A stretch of 64,000 nucleotides of DNA from Sphingomonas paucimobilis NBRC 13935 (GCF_000739895.2 NZ_BBJS01000043.1:124001-188000), one strand, 5' to 3'. Counted from the first letter of the stretch, positions 43,431-53,139 are shown. The notes: generated by a model not told the origin, from the sequence alone. Numbers and translations are program-made.

Positions 43431-44177
43431 ATGCGTCTTCTGACATCGGGCATCGTCGCGCTTCTCGGCACTGCTGGTCTTTCGGCATTGCTCGCGCAAT
43501 CCGTCGACGGGGTCGACGTTCAGGCCGTCAAGAAGCGCGCGGCCGACATGGCAGCAGAAGCGCAGGCCTTCGTCGACCAGGTAAAGGACCGCGGTGACGA
43601 ATTCCGCGAGCAGGCGAGCGCCGTCCGTAAGTCGGGCATCGACAACATGCAGCGGGTTGCCGCGACCGATCTGCCAAAGGGACCGGAAGGTAAGATCGAC
43701 TTCGACGAGCTGGTGCAGGGCGCGGCGACAAATGCCAATGTCCCGGGGGGCGATGCCCCGCAGTTCATCGTCTTCGCCAGCCTGTCGATGCCGCCGGCGA
43801 CGCTCAAGCAGCTGATCGCCGATACCGCGCGGGCAGGCGGCGTCGTCGTTTTCCGCGGCTTCCCCAACAACTCGGCCAAGGAGTTCGTCAGCCGTCTCGG
43901 CCAGGTCGTGCAGAAGGGCGACATGCCGAATATCGGCATCGACCCGCGGCTTTTCCGCGCCTTCGACGTGCAGGCGGTACCGACATATGTGGCGGTCTCG
44001 TCGACCTTCGACCTGTGCGCCGGATTTCACTGCCAGACCAAGGTTCCGCCCCATGATCGCATTGAGGGCAACGTCACGGTCGACTATGCCCTCAACACCT
44101 TCGCGGAGGCCAACGGACCGGGCGCGCGCATCGCATCGGTGGCGCTCGGCAACCTGGCGCGGAGCCGGCGCCAATGA
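43431..44177 (+). CDS. trbC: TrbC, type-F pilus assembly protein
   Basis: A 248-aa exported protein with a thioredoxin-like fold lacking the CxxC pair. The hallmark QFIVFASLSMPPATLKQLI is present, as is FDVQAVPTYVAV. TrbC partners with TraW in pilus assembly; in some plasmids the two are fused. GGAGAGAGAC precedes the ATG. It overlaps traN by 4 bases. Confidence 0.93.
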   Translation: MRLLTSGIVALLGTAGLSALLAQSVDGVDVQAVKKRAADMAAEAQAFVDQVKDRGDEFREQASAVRKSGIDNMQRVAATDLPKGPEGKIDFDELVQGAATNANVPGGDAPQFIVFASLSMPPATLKQLIADTARAGGVVVFRGFPNNSAKEFVSRLGQVVQKGDMPNIGIDPRLFRAFDVQAVPTYVAVSSTFDLCAGFHCQTKVPPHDRIEGNVTVDYALNTFAEANGPGARIASVALGNLARSRRQ

Positions 44178-46015
44178 ACCTTCGCGCCATCGTGGCCGTG
44201 CTTGCCGGCGTCTGCCTGACGATCAGCTCTGCTGGCGCGCAGCAGATGACGATCGAGCAGGCGCGCGAAGAAGGCAAGGCGTTTGGCAACGCGAAGCGGG
44301 GAGATGAGAGCCTTGTTCCCAATTCGGAGGCGCAGGCCCATGCCGTGCCGGGCTATTCCGGGACCAATCAGCCGCAGAGCACCTACTTCGACGATCCGGA
44401 TGCGCTCATCGCGGCGGGGACGGCCCAGCGGTCGACGAACGAGTCCTACCGGACCGTCACCGACGCTGATCGCACGCGGCCCGCCTTCAGCAACACGGAG
44501 ATCCTTGCAACGACGTCGCGCGCAACGTCGATCGAGAACGATCCGTCGGCCTACCTCGCCGATGAGAATATCGGCTCGACCACCGGCCAGTGCCAACCGC
44601 TCCCGCCAGGTTCCGGCGCGGGAGGATATTACGAGGCGACGTGCAACCAGGGAACGAAGCTCGACGAAGTGCCGAGGTCCTGTTCTATCAGGATGGCGCC
44701 TGAGATCACGAAAACCGACGCGTACAAGTATTTCGTCGTTCCCGACAGCGCCTACGGTACGCCGTTCGCACGCTATTCCTCGATGGCGCCGCACGTCGCG
44801 GCCGGAACCTGCAAGCCCACGGGCGTGGCCATGCAGGCCTGCGCCGCGCACCGGATTTACGGCGTGTCCACCAACAAGTTCTGCGACGACTACTATGCGA
44901 CGGAGTATGTCTGCTCGCAGAGCCTGGGGGATATCGCCCTCTTGCCGAGCCCCATCACTGGCGAGGGCTGGCACGAGAAGACCGTCCAGACCAGGGTGAC
45001 GGTGAAGCGGGTCGACGGCTGCGCCGAAATGGCAGCCGATGCGATGTGCACCGCTGCCGCGGCCGGCGAGGTCTGCACCGAAGGACCTGAGACCCGGATC
45101 ATCGACGGCGTGCCGGTCACGCAGGCCTGTTGGGCGTGGAAGCGCGACTTCACCTGCAATGTCATGAGCGCAGGGAACGACTGCGGCGATCTCGACGCGA
45201 ACCGACAGTGCACGTTTCTGCGCGAGGACTGCCTGGACGACCCGCAGCAGGGTGCGTGCAAGGTCAAGGAGAAGGTCTATCGTTGCCCAACACCGGACAC
45301 CCCGACCTCAAACGCGCCGCAGTACATCTGTGGTGACGATGTCTACTGCATCAACGGGGACTGCGAGCCGATTACCCGCGAGGCCTCGACCGAGTTCAAG
45401 GACGCCTTGGTCGCGTTGCACGCGATCGACGACGCTTCAAAGGGCTTCGACCCGAACAATCTCACCGTCTTCTCGGGAACGCGGGACACCTGCCACAAGC
45501 CGGTCTTCGGCCTCATCAACTGCTGCGCGGGCAAGGTATCCGGCGCGCTGACGGTCGCCGCAGGCGGCGCAGCGCTCGCCGGCGGGCCCGTCGCGATCGC
45601 CGCGCTCGCGACCCCGTTCCTGGCGCTGTTCGCCTGCTCCCAGGACGAGATGAAGCTCGACATCAAGGACCGCATGGGTTTCTGCCACAAGGTCGGAACC
45701 TGGTGCTCGTCCAGCTTCCTCGGCATCTGCAAGACGAAGAAGACCGCCTATTGCTGCTTCGAAAGCAAGCTGAGCCGTGTCCTTCAGGAGCAGGGCCGCG
45801 TCCAGCTGAACAAACCTTGGGGGAAGCCCAAGAACGAGCAGTGCAAGGGCTTCAGCATTGCCGAGTTCCAGCGGCTCGATCTCTCGAAAATGGACTTCAC
45901 GGAAGTGTACGCCGACTTCCTCGACGCGGCCAAGCTGCCGGACGAGGTCCAGACGATGACCGAGATTCAGTCGAAGATTCAGAACTACTACGACCTGCAT
46001 GGAGGCAAGCCATGA
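44174..46015 (+). CDS. traN: TraN, mating-pair stabilisation protein
   Basis: A 613-aa outer-membrane protein that holds donor and recipient together. Signal peptide ending near SSAGAQQ. The body is cysteine-rich (CEPITREAST, CCAGK, CHKVGTWCSSSFLGICKTKKTAYCCFESKLSRVLQEQGR), the last stretch being typical of TraN. The recipient receptor specificity of TraN lies in the variable middle region and cannot be read here. Confidence 0.93.
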   Translation: MNLRAIVAVLAGVCLTISSAGAQQMTIEQAREEGKAFGNAKRGDESLVPNSEAQAHAVPGYSGTNQPQSTYFDDPDALIAAGTAQRSTNESYRTVTDADRTRPAFSNTEILATTSRATSIENDPSAYLADENIGSTTGQCQPLPPGSGAGGYYEATCNQGTKLDEVPRSCSIRMAPEITKTDAYKYFVVPDSAYGTPFARYSSMAPHVAAGTCKPTGVAMQACAAHRIYGVSTNKFCDDYYATEYVCSQSLGDIALLPSPITGEGWHEKTVQTRVTVKRVDGCAEMAADAMCTAAAAGEVCTEGPETRIIDGVPVTQACWAWKRDFTCNVMSAGNDCGDLDANRQCTFLREDCLDDPQQGACKVKEKVYRCPTPDTPTSNAPQYICGDDVYCINGDCEPITREASTEFKDALVALHAIDDASKGFDPNNLTVFSGTRDTCHKPVFGLINCCAGKVSGALTVAAGGAALAGGPVAIAALATPFLALFACSQDEMKLDIKDRMGFCHKVGTWCSSSFLGICKTKKTAYCCFESKLSRVLQEQGRVQLNKPWGKPKNEQCKGFSIAEFQRLDLSKMDFTEVYADFLDAAKLPDEVQTMTEIQSKIQNYYDLHGGKP

Positions 46016-46039
46016 CCAGCCACGAGCCAGGGGATCGAG

Positions 46040-46435
46040 ATGACGGCCACGGCGAATGACCTGCTCTCTGCCGGCGCTCCAGGGTGTGACTGGAAGATGA
46101 CCGTGTTCGAGCTGGCGATTTTCATGTGCCTGTATCGCGCCGGGCAGCCGCGGCGCGTGGAGGACATCTGCAAGGTGATCGGCGGCTGGTTCGAATGCGT
46201 GGTCGACCCGCCGGCCGCAGCTGCGCCGATCGAGCACATGCTGGCCAATCGGTGGCTCGCGGAAAAGGGTCATGGCCTTTGCGCAACCGAGGAAGGCCGC
46301 CGTGCGGCGCGACCGCTGATGAGCGGCATGGTGCGGATGCTCGACCATGGGACGCGGCTGATCGATGTCGCTCTGATGATGTCCGTGCTGCGCTTGTCGA
46401 AAGGAGAACTGGACCATGGCATTCGCGATCTTTGA
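46040..46435 (+). CDS. Hypothetical winged-helix-like protein within the tra operon
   Basis: A 131-aa protein not recognised. The segment MTVFELAIFMCLYRAGQPRRVEDICKVIGGWFECV, followed by IEHMLANRWLAEKGHGLCATEEGRRAA, has the rhythm of a PadR/MarR-like winged helix: several helices, a recognition helix, then a wing-like turn. A regulator inside the operon is possible. It follows traN by 24 bases and overlaps the next small ORF by 20. Confidence 0.6.
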   Translation: MTATANDLLSAGAPGCDWKMTVFELAIFMCLYRAGQPRRVEDICKVIGGWFECVVDPPAAAAPIEHMLANRWLAEKGHGLCATEEGRRAARPLMSGMVRMLDHGTRLIDVALMMSVLRLSKGELDHGIRDL

Positions 46436-46652
46436 GCCAGCGATCTTGGCGGTGCTGCTCGCCGGCGTCGGCCAGCCAGCACCTGCAGCGCCTATGTCCG
46501 CGCCCGCCTCACCGTGCAGTCGCCACGCAACCATCACCTCCGCCTTCGACTGCTGCCTCGACCTCGCGCTGTGGAAGGCGCCGCCCACCGCACCGCTCAA
46601 CCACCCCGCGCCATCCCCGGACGGTGCGGCAGATCAAAAGGAAGGACGATGA
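46416..46652 (+). CDS. Small exported protein upstream of traF, unknown
   Basis: A 78-aa frame with a hydrophobic N-terminus (IFEPAILAVLLAGVGQPAPAAP) that could act as a signal peptide, a middle with three cysteines (SPCSRHATITSAFDCCLDLALW) and a proline-rich end. It overlaps its upstream neighbour by 20 bases and the traF start by an ATGA, which supports real translation. No family known to me. Confidence 0.5.
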   Translation: MAFAIFEPAILAVLLAGVGQPAPAAPMSAPASPCSRHATITSAFDCCLDLALWKAPPTAPLNHPAPSPDGAADQKEGR

Positions 46653-47479
46653 GCATGTCCAAGGTCGCGAAGCTGGCGATGCTCCTGCTGGCGGTCGCGC
46701 CCCTGGCGGCGCCGCTGCGGGCGCAGGATGCCGAGCGTCGGGACGACAGCGTCGAGGCGTCCGACCGCAGCGACGATTTCTACTGCGGCGAGCGCAGGCT
46801 CGGACAATGGTTCTACTGCACCAAGCCGAAGCCGCCCGAGACCGCGAAGGCGCAGCCGCAGACGTCCGAGCAGAGCGCGGCGGAGCGCCTCGACGCCATC
46901 ACGCGGCAACTGGATGAGCTGAAGGCGCGGGCGATCCTCGATCCGTCGGAAGAGAACGTCATTGCCTATGTCCGTTTCCAGCGTGAGCAGCTGGACCGCG
47001 CGTCGACCTTTTCGGACACCTGGCAGCGTGCGCTCTGGCAGAATCCGGACATCGACTACACGCTGCAGCGGCCGGTCAACACGGTGGCCAAGCGCGCCTG
47101 GCTCGACAACCGGAAGGCCGACCGCGACCAGGTGCTGACCAACCTCGGTCAGCGCTACGGTCTGTTCTACTTCTACGCGCAGAGCTGCGGCGCGTGCGAG
47201 GTCTTTTCGCCGATCCTGCGATCGGTCGCGGACGGTCACCGCATGGCCGTGATGGCCGTCTCGATGGACGGCGGGCCGAGCCGCGACTTCCCCAACTATG
47301 TGGTCGACTCCGGCCAGCGCGCGCGGATGGGGATACCCGGCAACGAGACGCCGGCACTCGTCCTGTTCGACACCGCGACGAAGCGCACCATCCCCGTCGG
47401 CTACGGCATCCTCAGCGCCGATGAGATCATGGATCGCATCTTCATGCTCACCAACACCAAGGTCGGGAGCGACTACTGA
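46649..47479 (+). CDS. traF: TraF, type-F thioredoxin-like pilus assembly protein
   Basis: A 276-aa periplasmic protein with a signal peptide to about residue 24, FYCGERRLGQWFYC typical of TraF, and a thioredoxin fold. Here it retains a CxxC (FYAQSCGACEVF), whereas the F plasmid version lacks it, so redox activity is possible. It works with TraH in pilus assembly. It has TGATG junctions with traH. Confidence 0.93.
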   Translation: MSMSKVAKLAMLLLAVAPLAAPLRAQDAERRDDSVEASDRSDDFYCGERRLGQWFYCTKPKPPETAKAQPQTSEQSAAERLDAITRQLDELKARAILDPSEENVIAYVRFQREQLDRASTFSDTWQRALWQNPDIDYTLQRPVNTVAKRAWLDNRKADRDQVLTNLGQRYGLFYFYAQSCGACEVFSPILRSVADGHRMAVMAVSMDGGPSRDFPNYVVDSGQRARMGIPGNETPALVLFDTATKRTIPVGYGILSADEIMDRIFMLTNTKVGSDY

Positions 47480-48945
47480 TGTCCATTCAACGGCAGAAGG
47501 GTCGACTGAAAAGGCTGGCTCACCGCGCCGGCGCCGCCCTCTCCATGGTCGCCGCATCGCATTTCGCGCTCATCGGTGTCGCACGGGCGGACGTCGCCTC
47601 GGAGATGAACGGGTTCTTCAACGACGCCGGCGGCGCGGCGAACGTCACCGGGCCAACGGCGTTCCAGGGGCAGTCGGCCGGCTACTACTCGCTCGGCAAC
47701 GTCTGGACGCGCTTCCCGCAGAAGAGCGTGTCGCCCTTCAACCTGCAGCTCCCAAGCGCGCGGGCGGGATGCGGGGGTATCGACCTGTTCTCCGGCTCCT
47801 TCAGCTTCATCAACGCGAGCGAGATCGTCGCGATGCTGAAGGCGACGGCGAACAACGCGCTCGGCTTCGCCTTCAAGCTGGCGATCGACAGCGTCTCGCC
47901 TGAGATCGGCAAGGTCATGGACGAGTTCAGCCAGAAGGCTCAGCTCCTCAACCAGATGAACATCTCGAGCTGCGAGACCGCGCAGGCGCTGGTGGGCGGG
48001 ATCTGGCCGCAGATGGAAACCACCCGATCGACCATCTGCGAGGCTGTCGGCAACAGCCAGGGCGTCTTCTCGGACTGGGCCGCGTCCCGCCAAGGCTGCA
48101 ACAACGGGGGCCAGAGGGACGCGACGCTCGCTGGCAACACCGACCCGGCGATGAAGGAGCAGATCATCGGCGACCCGCACAATTATACGTGGGAGGCGCT
48201 GAAGAAGTCGTCAAAGTTCGGAGCATTCGACCAGGCCTTCTCCGAATATGTGATGACGCTGGTCGGGACGATCGTCACGACCCCGCCGACAGGCAGCGAG
48301 CATGGCCCGAAGGTGGTGATCTACGGACCGGCCGAGGAGGCGGTCGTGACGGCATTGCTCGACGGCACCGCGAACGCGCCGGCAGTGAAAATCCTGAAGT
48401 GCAACAACGACCCGTGCACCGACGTCTCCGACCAGACCCTGAACGTGCCTGCGTCAAGCGCGCTTCGGCCCCGGATCGCGACGATGATCAAGAGCATGAG
48501 CTCCAAGATTCGTAGCGACACCGCGCTCGACGCAGCCGAGAAGCAGCTGCTGAACATGGCGACGGTTCCGATCTACAAGATCCTCGCGGTTCAGGCCTAC
48601 GCCCACTACGCGCTCACCGACGGCGAGATTCAGACGCTCTCCGAAATCGTCGCGGTCGATCTGCTGAACGCCATGCTCGACAACATGCTCGACAGGGTGG
48701 AGCAGGCGAAGGTCTTCTACCAGACCGCGGACCAGGAGACGGCCTCGCAGTGGCGCCAGCAGATCGCGGCGACCCGCGCCAAGTTCGCGCAGCGGGACGT
48801 GAAGCTCAGCAACAAGCTCCAGGTGACGATGCAGATCATCAACCGGAGCATCATGCTCGAATCGACGCTGCAGAACACCATGACGCCCGGCATGTCCTCA
48901 GCGCTAAACTTCTCGCGGGGACTGAACGCGCAGGGCCTGCTCTAG
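47479..48945 (+). CDS. traH: TraH, pilus assembly protein
   Basis: A 488-aa exported protein. A basic N-terminus and signal peptide are followed by DVASEMNGFFNDAGGAANVTGPTAF, the usual TraH beginning, GYYSLGNVWTRFPQKSV, and a coiled-coil C-terminus. TraH lies in the periplasm with TraF, TraU and TrbI in the pilus assembly cluster. The start shares its first base with the traF stop. Confidence 0.95.
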   Translation: MSIQRQKGRLKRLAHRAGAALSMVAASHFALIGVARADVASEMNGFFNDAGGAANVTGPTAFQGQSAGYYSLGNVWTRFPQKSVSPFNLQLPSARAGCGGIDLFSGSFSFINASEIVAMLKATANNALGFAFKLAIDSVSPEIGKVMDEFSQKAQLLNQMNISSCETAQALVGGIWPQMETTRSTICEAVGNSQGVFSDWAASRQGCNNGGQRDATLAGNTDPAMKEQIIGDPHNYTWEALKKSSKFGAFDQAFSEYVMTLVGTIVTTPPTGSEHGPKVVIYGPAEEAVVTALLDGTANAPAVKILKCNNDPCTDVSDQTLNVPASSALRPRIATMIKSMSSKIRSDTALDAAEKQLLNMATVPIYKILAVQAYAHYALTDGEIQTLSEIVAVDLLNAMLDNMLDRVEQAKVFYQTADQETASQWRQQIAATRAKFAQRDVKLSNKLQVTMQIINRSIMLESTLQNTMTPGMSSALNFSRGLNAQGLL

Positions 48946-48969
48946 GCGCGCAACAGGGAGGTAGCGGCC

Positions 48970-51798
48970 GTGCTCGAGGTCTACACCGTCGGCGGGGGCG
49001 AGTATCTCGTCAACACCTTCAACGCCGTAGCAGCGTGGGCGGGGGGAGGGGGCTACCGCTCTCTCCTGCGGGTCGTGATGGTGATGGGGCTGATCTATTC
49101 GCTTCTCGTCGTCGCCTTCACCCTCAACTTCCGCGCGTGGTTGAACTGGTTCCTCCAGGCGACGGGTATCTACCTGTGCCTCATGGTGCCGACGATCGAC
49201 GTGAAGGTGACCGACCGCCTCAATCCGAGCCTGTCGCCCGCGACGGTGGCGAATGTTCCTCTTGGCCTGGGGGTCCTCGCGAGCTTCACCACCCAGATTG
49301 GCGACTGGCTAACCCGGACGGCCGAAACCGTCTTCGTCATGCCCGGAGAGCTCAACTACACGACGAATGGCATGGTGTACGGCGCACGGCTGTTCGACGC
49401 GACCCGCAACTTCACCATCCGCGACGCGGAATTCTCGACCAACCTCGAGAACCACTTCAAGAACTGCCTGTTCGGCGACGTGATGCTCTACCAGAAGTCG
49501 CTCACCAACCTTGCGAAGGCGCCGGACCTGTGGGCGGCGATCGGGCCGGGCTCGCAAGCGCGGTCGCAGGAGTGGCTGGAGAGGCAAGGCGACGGCTCGG
49601 TCCAGAACTTCATTGTCACGTGTCGCCAGGCCTATGACACGCTGAACGGCCAATGGGCGACCATGATCGAGGCGAACGCGGAGCCTTGGGCAAAGGAGGT
49701 CTATCCCAAGCTCAGCAATGCTGTCGCCGCGGCGAAGCTCAAGCACGACGTCCCGATCGTGAATGCGGCCTTCACAGGCTCGGGCGACGATTTCACTGGC
49801 GTCATGAGGCAGAACACCGCCGTCAACGCCTTCATCCAGGCGCGAAACTCGATGGCCGGCGGGAGCGGGGCGGCGTCGATCGACACCTTCGCACAGACCC
49901 GGGCGGACATTCAGGCTCGGAACACCTATAATTCAATCGCGCAACAGGCGATGGCCTGGGTGCCGATCCTGAACATCGTTCTCACAGTCGTCTTCTTCGC
50001 GATGTTCCCCGTCATCTTCCCGCTCTTCCTGCTTCCACAGACAGGGCTGAGCTCGTTGAAGGGCTACGCGATGGGGTTCTTCTATCTGGCTTCATGGGGA
50101 CCGCTTTACGTCATCCTGCACATGATCTGCATGACCCGCGCCGAGGCAGCCTCGAACGGCGTCGCCTCCGGCGGGATGTCGCTCGGAAGCTACGCCGGCA
50201 TAGGCGCCGTGAACGGCGAGACAGCGACAATCGCAGGCTTCATGCTGATGAGCATACCCTTCCTAGCGGGAGGTCTCGCGCGGGGAGCGATGTCGATCGC
50301 CGGGCAGGCGACGTCGATGCTGGCGCCGGCGCAGAATGCCGCGGAAGCTGCGGCGCTGGAGCAGACTACCGGCAATTATTCCTACGGGAACGTGAGCTGG
50401 GCGAACTCGACCTCGAACATGCGGCAGGCCGACCAGTGGCAGACCGCACCCAGTTTCATGGGCGGCGCGGCGAGTGTCGGATGGCGTCAGGACAATGGCG
50501 CTCTCGTCAACGGCTTCGGCAACGGTCAGGACGTGTTCGACACCAGCGGCGCGATCTCGCGGTTGGGATTCACGCCCACCATGTCGACAGGCACTGTCGC
50601 CGAGTGGCGGCAGATGGCAAGCGAGGCGCATCGTCAGTCGCAGGCCTACGACAATGCGGCACAGGAGATGCTCACCTGGACCAAGACCGAGCGGAGTGCG
50701 TACGGCACGTCGAGCGAGCGTTCGTCTGGCTGGGATTCGAGCAGCGGCCGCTCGTCGAACACGTCGGTTGAGCAGTTTGACCGGACGACTGGCAGCAGTT
50801 CACAAGGATTAGAGGATCGGTCGTCTACCGGCCAGAGCCTGACTGTGTCCAACGGCCATGACCGATCGGCGGGTACTGTCAACCAGGTGTCAGGCTCTGT
50901 ATCAGTCGGATTGCGCGGTGGTCAGCAAGGCACCGGTGGCGCGCGTAGCGGCATCGGAAGAGTTCTCGGTCGCTTGCCAGGCGTGGGCGGCAGCCTCACA
51001 ACGCAAGGTCAGCAGCAGGACACCTTGCGGCATGGAACGACAGATACTCGTTCGTCTGATAGTTCCAGTACCGCGAGCAGCGGGGTCCGGGACGAGCATG
51101 CCAATGGTACGGGCGCAACGTCCTCCGATGGCACTTATGACCGCTCGGGCGTTTTCAGCCGCGCTTCGACCACTTCCAGCTCCTCCCTCACCCACGAGCA
51201 GGCGCTGGCACGTGCCCGGTCGTACACGGAGACGGCCCGAAAGCTCGAGGAGTTGTCGCAGCAGCTCTCCCGCGATGCCAGTTACGCCGAGACGCACGGC
51301 ATGCAGCTGAGCGAGAACATGAGCCAGGATCTGGCGCAGTGGTATCGGGCGCAACAGGCTTCAAACCCCGGCCTGGATGCTCCGGAGTTGTGGGCGACTG
51401 ACCTCAGCGACCACCAGCGCGCCGTTCGGCAGGAGATGGTAGCGCGCTGGATGCGCGAGAAGCAGGACGACATTCGCGAAGAGATCGCTGGTAAGCTGCA
51501 AGAGCCTGATCTCGTCCAAGTCCACCGGCCAGGTGTCGATAGCGCGGCGGATGTCGCGAGCTCGTATCGACCGCATGGCGTATCAGACAATCCGTCCGGC
51601 CCTGCCGGCGGCGATCCTCGGGCCGCCCAGTCGATTATCGAGTCAGGTGGAGACCGGCTCGAGAGCGATCGTGGCGCGGCGCAGGCTGCTCGGACCAACG
51701 CCGTGCAGGGTTCGGTCGACGTCCAGCTAGAGGTGAATCGCGACCACAACCGCGGCTTCTTCAATGATCCGAAGCTGCGGGAGCGACCGCGGCGCTAG
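48970..51798 (+). CDS. traG: TraG, mating-pair stabilisation / entry exclusion protein
   Basis: A 942-aa inner-membrane protein with a GTG start and GGGAGG upstream. The N-terminal 480 residues hold several membrane helices (for example FRSLLRVVMVMGLIYSLLVV-like, LNIVLTVVFFAMFPVIFPLFLLP) and are needed for pilus assembly. From about residue 480 on it is a large hydrophilic domain, Ser/Thr/Gly/Gln-rich between about 560 and 740, then helical. In F this C-terminal part mediates mating-pair stabilisation and recognition of the entry-exclusion protein. Last gene of the operon in the window. Confidence 0.92.
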   Translation: MLEVYTVGGGEYLVNTFNAVAAWAGGGGYRSLLRVVMVMGLIYSLLVVAFTLNFRAWLNWFLQATGIYLCLMVPTIDVKVTDRLNPSLSPATVANVPLGLGVLASFTTQIGDWLTRTAETVFVMPGELNYTTNGMVYGARLFDATRNFTIRDAEFSTNLENHFKNCLFGDVMLYQKSLTNLAKAPDLWAAIGPGSQARSQEWLERQGDGSVQNFIVTCRQAYDTLNGQWATMIEANAEPWAKEVYPKLSNAVAAAKLKHDVPIVNAAFTGSGDDFTGVMRQNTAVNAFIQARNSMAGGSGAASIDTFAQTRADIQARNTYNSIAQQAMAWVPILNIVLTVVFFAMFPVIFPLFLLPQTGLSSLKGYAMGFFYLASWGPLYVILHMICMTRAEAASNGVASGGMSLGSYAGIGAVNGETATIAGFMLMSIPFLAGGLARGAMSIAGQATSMLAPAQNAAEAAALEQTTGNYSYGNVSWANSTSNMRQADQWQTAPSFMGGAASVGWRQDNGALVNGFGNGQDVFDTSGAISRLGFTPTMSTGTVAEWRQMASEAHRQSQAYDNAAQEMLTWTKTERSAYGTSSERSSGWDSSSGRSSNTSVEQFDRTTGSSSQGLEDRSSTGQSLTVSNGHDRSAGTVNQVSGSVSVGLRGGQQGTGGARSGIGRVLGRLPGVGGSLTTQGQQQDTLRHGTTDTRSSDSSSTASSGVRDEHANGTGATSSDGTYDRSGVFSRASTTSSSSLTHEQALARARSYTETARKLEELSQQLSRDASYAETHGMQLSENMSQDLAQWYRAQQASNPGLDAPELWATDLSDHQRAVRQEMVARWMREKQDDIREEIAGKLQEPDLVQVHRPGVDSAADVASSYRPHGVSDNPSGPAGGDPRAAQSIIESGGDRLESDRGAAQAARTNAVQGSVDVQLEVNRDHNRGFFNDPKLRERPRR

Positions 51799-51998
51799 AT
51801 TGCGAGAAAGAAGTAGCCGATAACGCCTGCCAGAATCGCATAGGCGACCAGGTAGGCAACCGCGCTCGCTGTGCTGACATTACCATCGGCGTCGGTCACC
51901 GGGCCGTGAGGCTCAAACCCATCGTCGACGAACTGAATGATCGGACCGGCTGAATTATCCTGTGTGATTAAGTATGTCGCGGCGTCCAGCTTAAGCAT
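51795..51998 (-). CDS. Small membrane protein convergent with traG
   Basis: A 67-aa protein with an acidic N-terminal half and one C-terminal hydrophobic helix (ASAVAYLVAYAILAGVIGYFFLAI). A strong GGAGG stands 5 bases before the ATG at 51998. The stop overlaps the traG stop by 4 bases on the opposite strand. Unknown; a small tail-anchored protein beside traG could be an entry-exclusion protein, but this is only a positional guess. Confidence 0.6.
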   Translation of the reverse strand: MLKLDAATYLITQDNSAGPIIQFVDDGFEPHGPVTDADGNVSTASAVAYLVAYAILAGVIGYFFLAI

Positions 51999-52258
51999 AA
52001 GAACCTCCGAACCTGTCCATTACAAGGTTCGAGGCTTGATAACAAGGTGGTGAGGGAGGAGCGGCTCCGGCGCGAAACGGGAAATGCTCGCTGAAGAGCG
52101 GGCCACAGCGGGGGCCGCAGCTCCTGATCTCTCGCGCATGGCCGAGATGACGGTAACTGTCGCAGCATCGTCATCGCGATCCAGGTTAGCTATAAACTAG
52201 GGACTAGGAACTCCGGCGGAGCGCTTGGGCTCTGCTTCTCGCTGACGTGAAGCCGGCC

Positions 52259-52510
52259 CTAGTCGGCGAACTCCCGCACGGTCCTAATCGACAACTTGGG
52301 CCGTCGGCGCCGAACTGGTCCATCGAGGGGCCACCCGTCATTGTCCCGCGCGGCGCCCTCCAGCCTTGCCCTTAGCTCCTGCGCCTGCCCCTCATATTCG
52401 ATCGCCAGCAGCCTGTGAGCCGAGGCCGCCTCGACGCTGTGGGCGGCCGCGGCCGCGGCTGCCTCATCGCGTGCGCGACGCACGTAATATTCAAGGTCTT
52501 CCCTGCTCAT
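52259..52510 (-). CDS. Small helical hypothetical protein
   Basis: An 83-aa protein with a long Ala/Glu/Arg-rich helix (EYYVRRARDEAAAAAAAHSVEAASAHRLLAIEYEGQAQELRARLEG) followed by a basic linker. A strong GGAGGAGAG site precedes the ATG. Coiled-coil propensity is evident; the function is unknown. The 260 bases between it and the 67-aa gene show no other gene. Confidence 0.6.
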   Translation of the reverse strand: MSREDLEYYVRRARDEAAAAAAAHSVEAASAHRLLAIEYEGQAQELRARLEGAARDNDGWPLDGPVRRRRPKLSIRTVREFAD

Positions 52511-52848
52511 GCAACTCTCCTCCAGCGCCTCTCCCGAATGAGTGGTTCGGCGTCGAGCCGGCCCCGCGCCACCCGAGCGGAGCCGTTGTGCTCCTTTCGG
52601 ATCCTGTCGTGCGCCTGCACCGAAATGGCTTCCGGCCGGCCGCAGATTAAGGTCTCGCGTGTCAAGTGCCGGCTACCCGACGATGGAGGTGGGGCAGGTT
52701 ACGCTGGACCTCCCATTTTGTATCACGCCCTTCATAGGCGTTCCACCGATATGTCGGGGGGCTTCTGAGGCGGGCTTCGCCAAAACTCACTGGAAGTTGC
52801 CCGCCACCCATGAATCTTTGACGCCCGTGTTTTGGACGAGGGAAGGCC
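52511..52848. other. Intergenic stretch next to transposon scars
   Basis: 338 bases without a convincing gene. It presumably holds the promoter of the small helical gene and sequence left behind by inserted elements. No terminal inverted repeats were recognised. Confidence 0.35.
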
Positions 52849-53059
52849 TTATCCCGGAAGTGCCTTTGATCCGGCGATATTGGTGGCGTGGATGATGTTG
52901 TAGGCCAATACCGAGAGGACGGCTTCGGCTTTACCCGTCGGAGACCTCTCGTGAGGAATCTACCGCGCCAGAAATGCGTTTTATCGTCCCGAAGGGATGC
53001 TCGACGGTGCAGCGCCGCGTGCGCATCAGACTGGGGTCGGCCAAAATCCTGGCCTCCAT
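52849..53059 (-). pseudogene. IS1182-family transposase, C-terminal remnant
   Basis: On the minus strand, an [26 protein letters not shown] segment is followed, after frame changes, by [10 protein letters not shown] and then [18 protein letters not shown]. These are the characteristic end blocks of IS1182-type transposases (the VEHPFGTIK motif and the final LAYN helix). At least two frameshifts and no N-terminal part mean it is a dead fragment. Confidence 0.75.
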
Positions 53060-53139
53060 GGCGCCAAGGTCGACGCTCACCGCGGCGCGATCTCACAGAA
53101 CCCTCCAGATTCACTTTGCGTTGCGGATGTGACTCACGC

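Noticed and set aside
32066..51798. Relaxase, coupling protein or proven oriT within the transfer region
   Set aside because: None of the proteins shows relaxase histidine motifs or a TraD-type ATPase. TraC is the only large ATPase of the operon, so these functions must lie outside the window.
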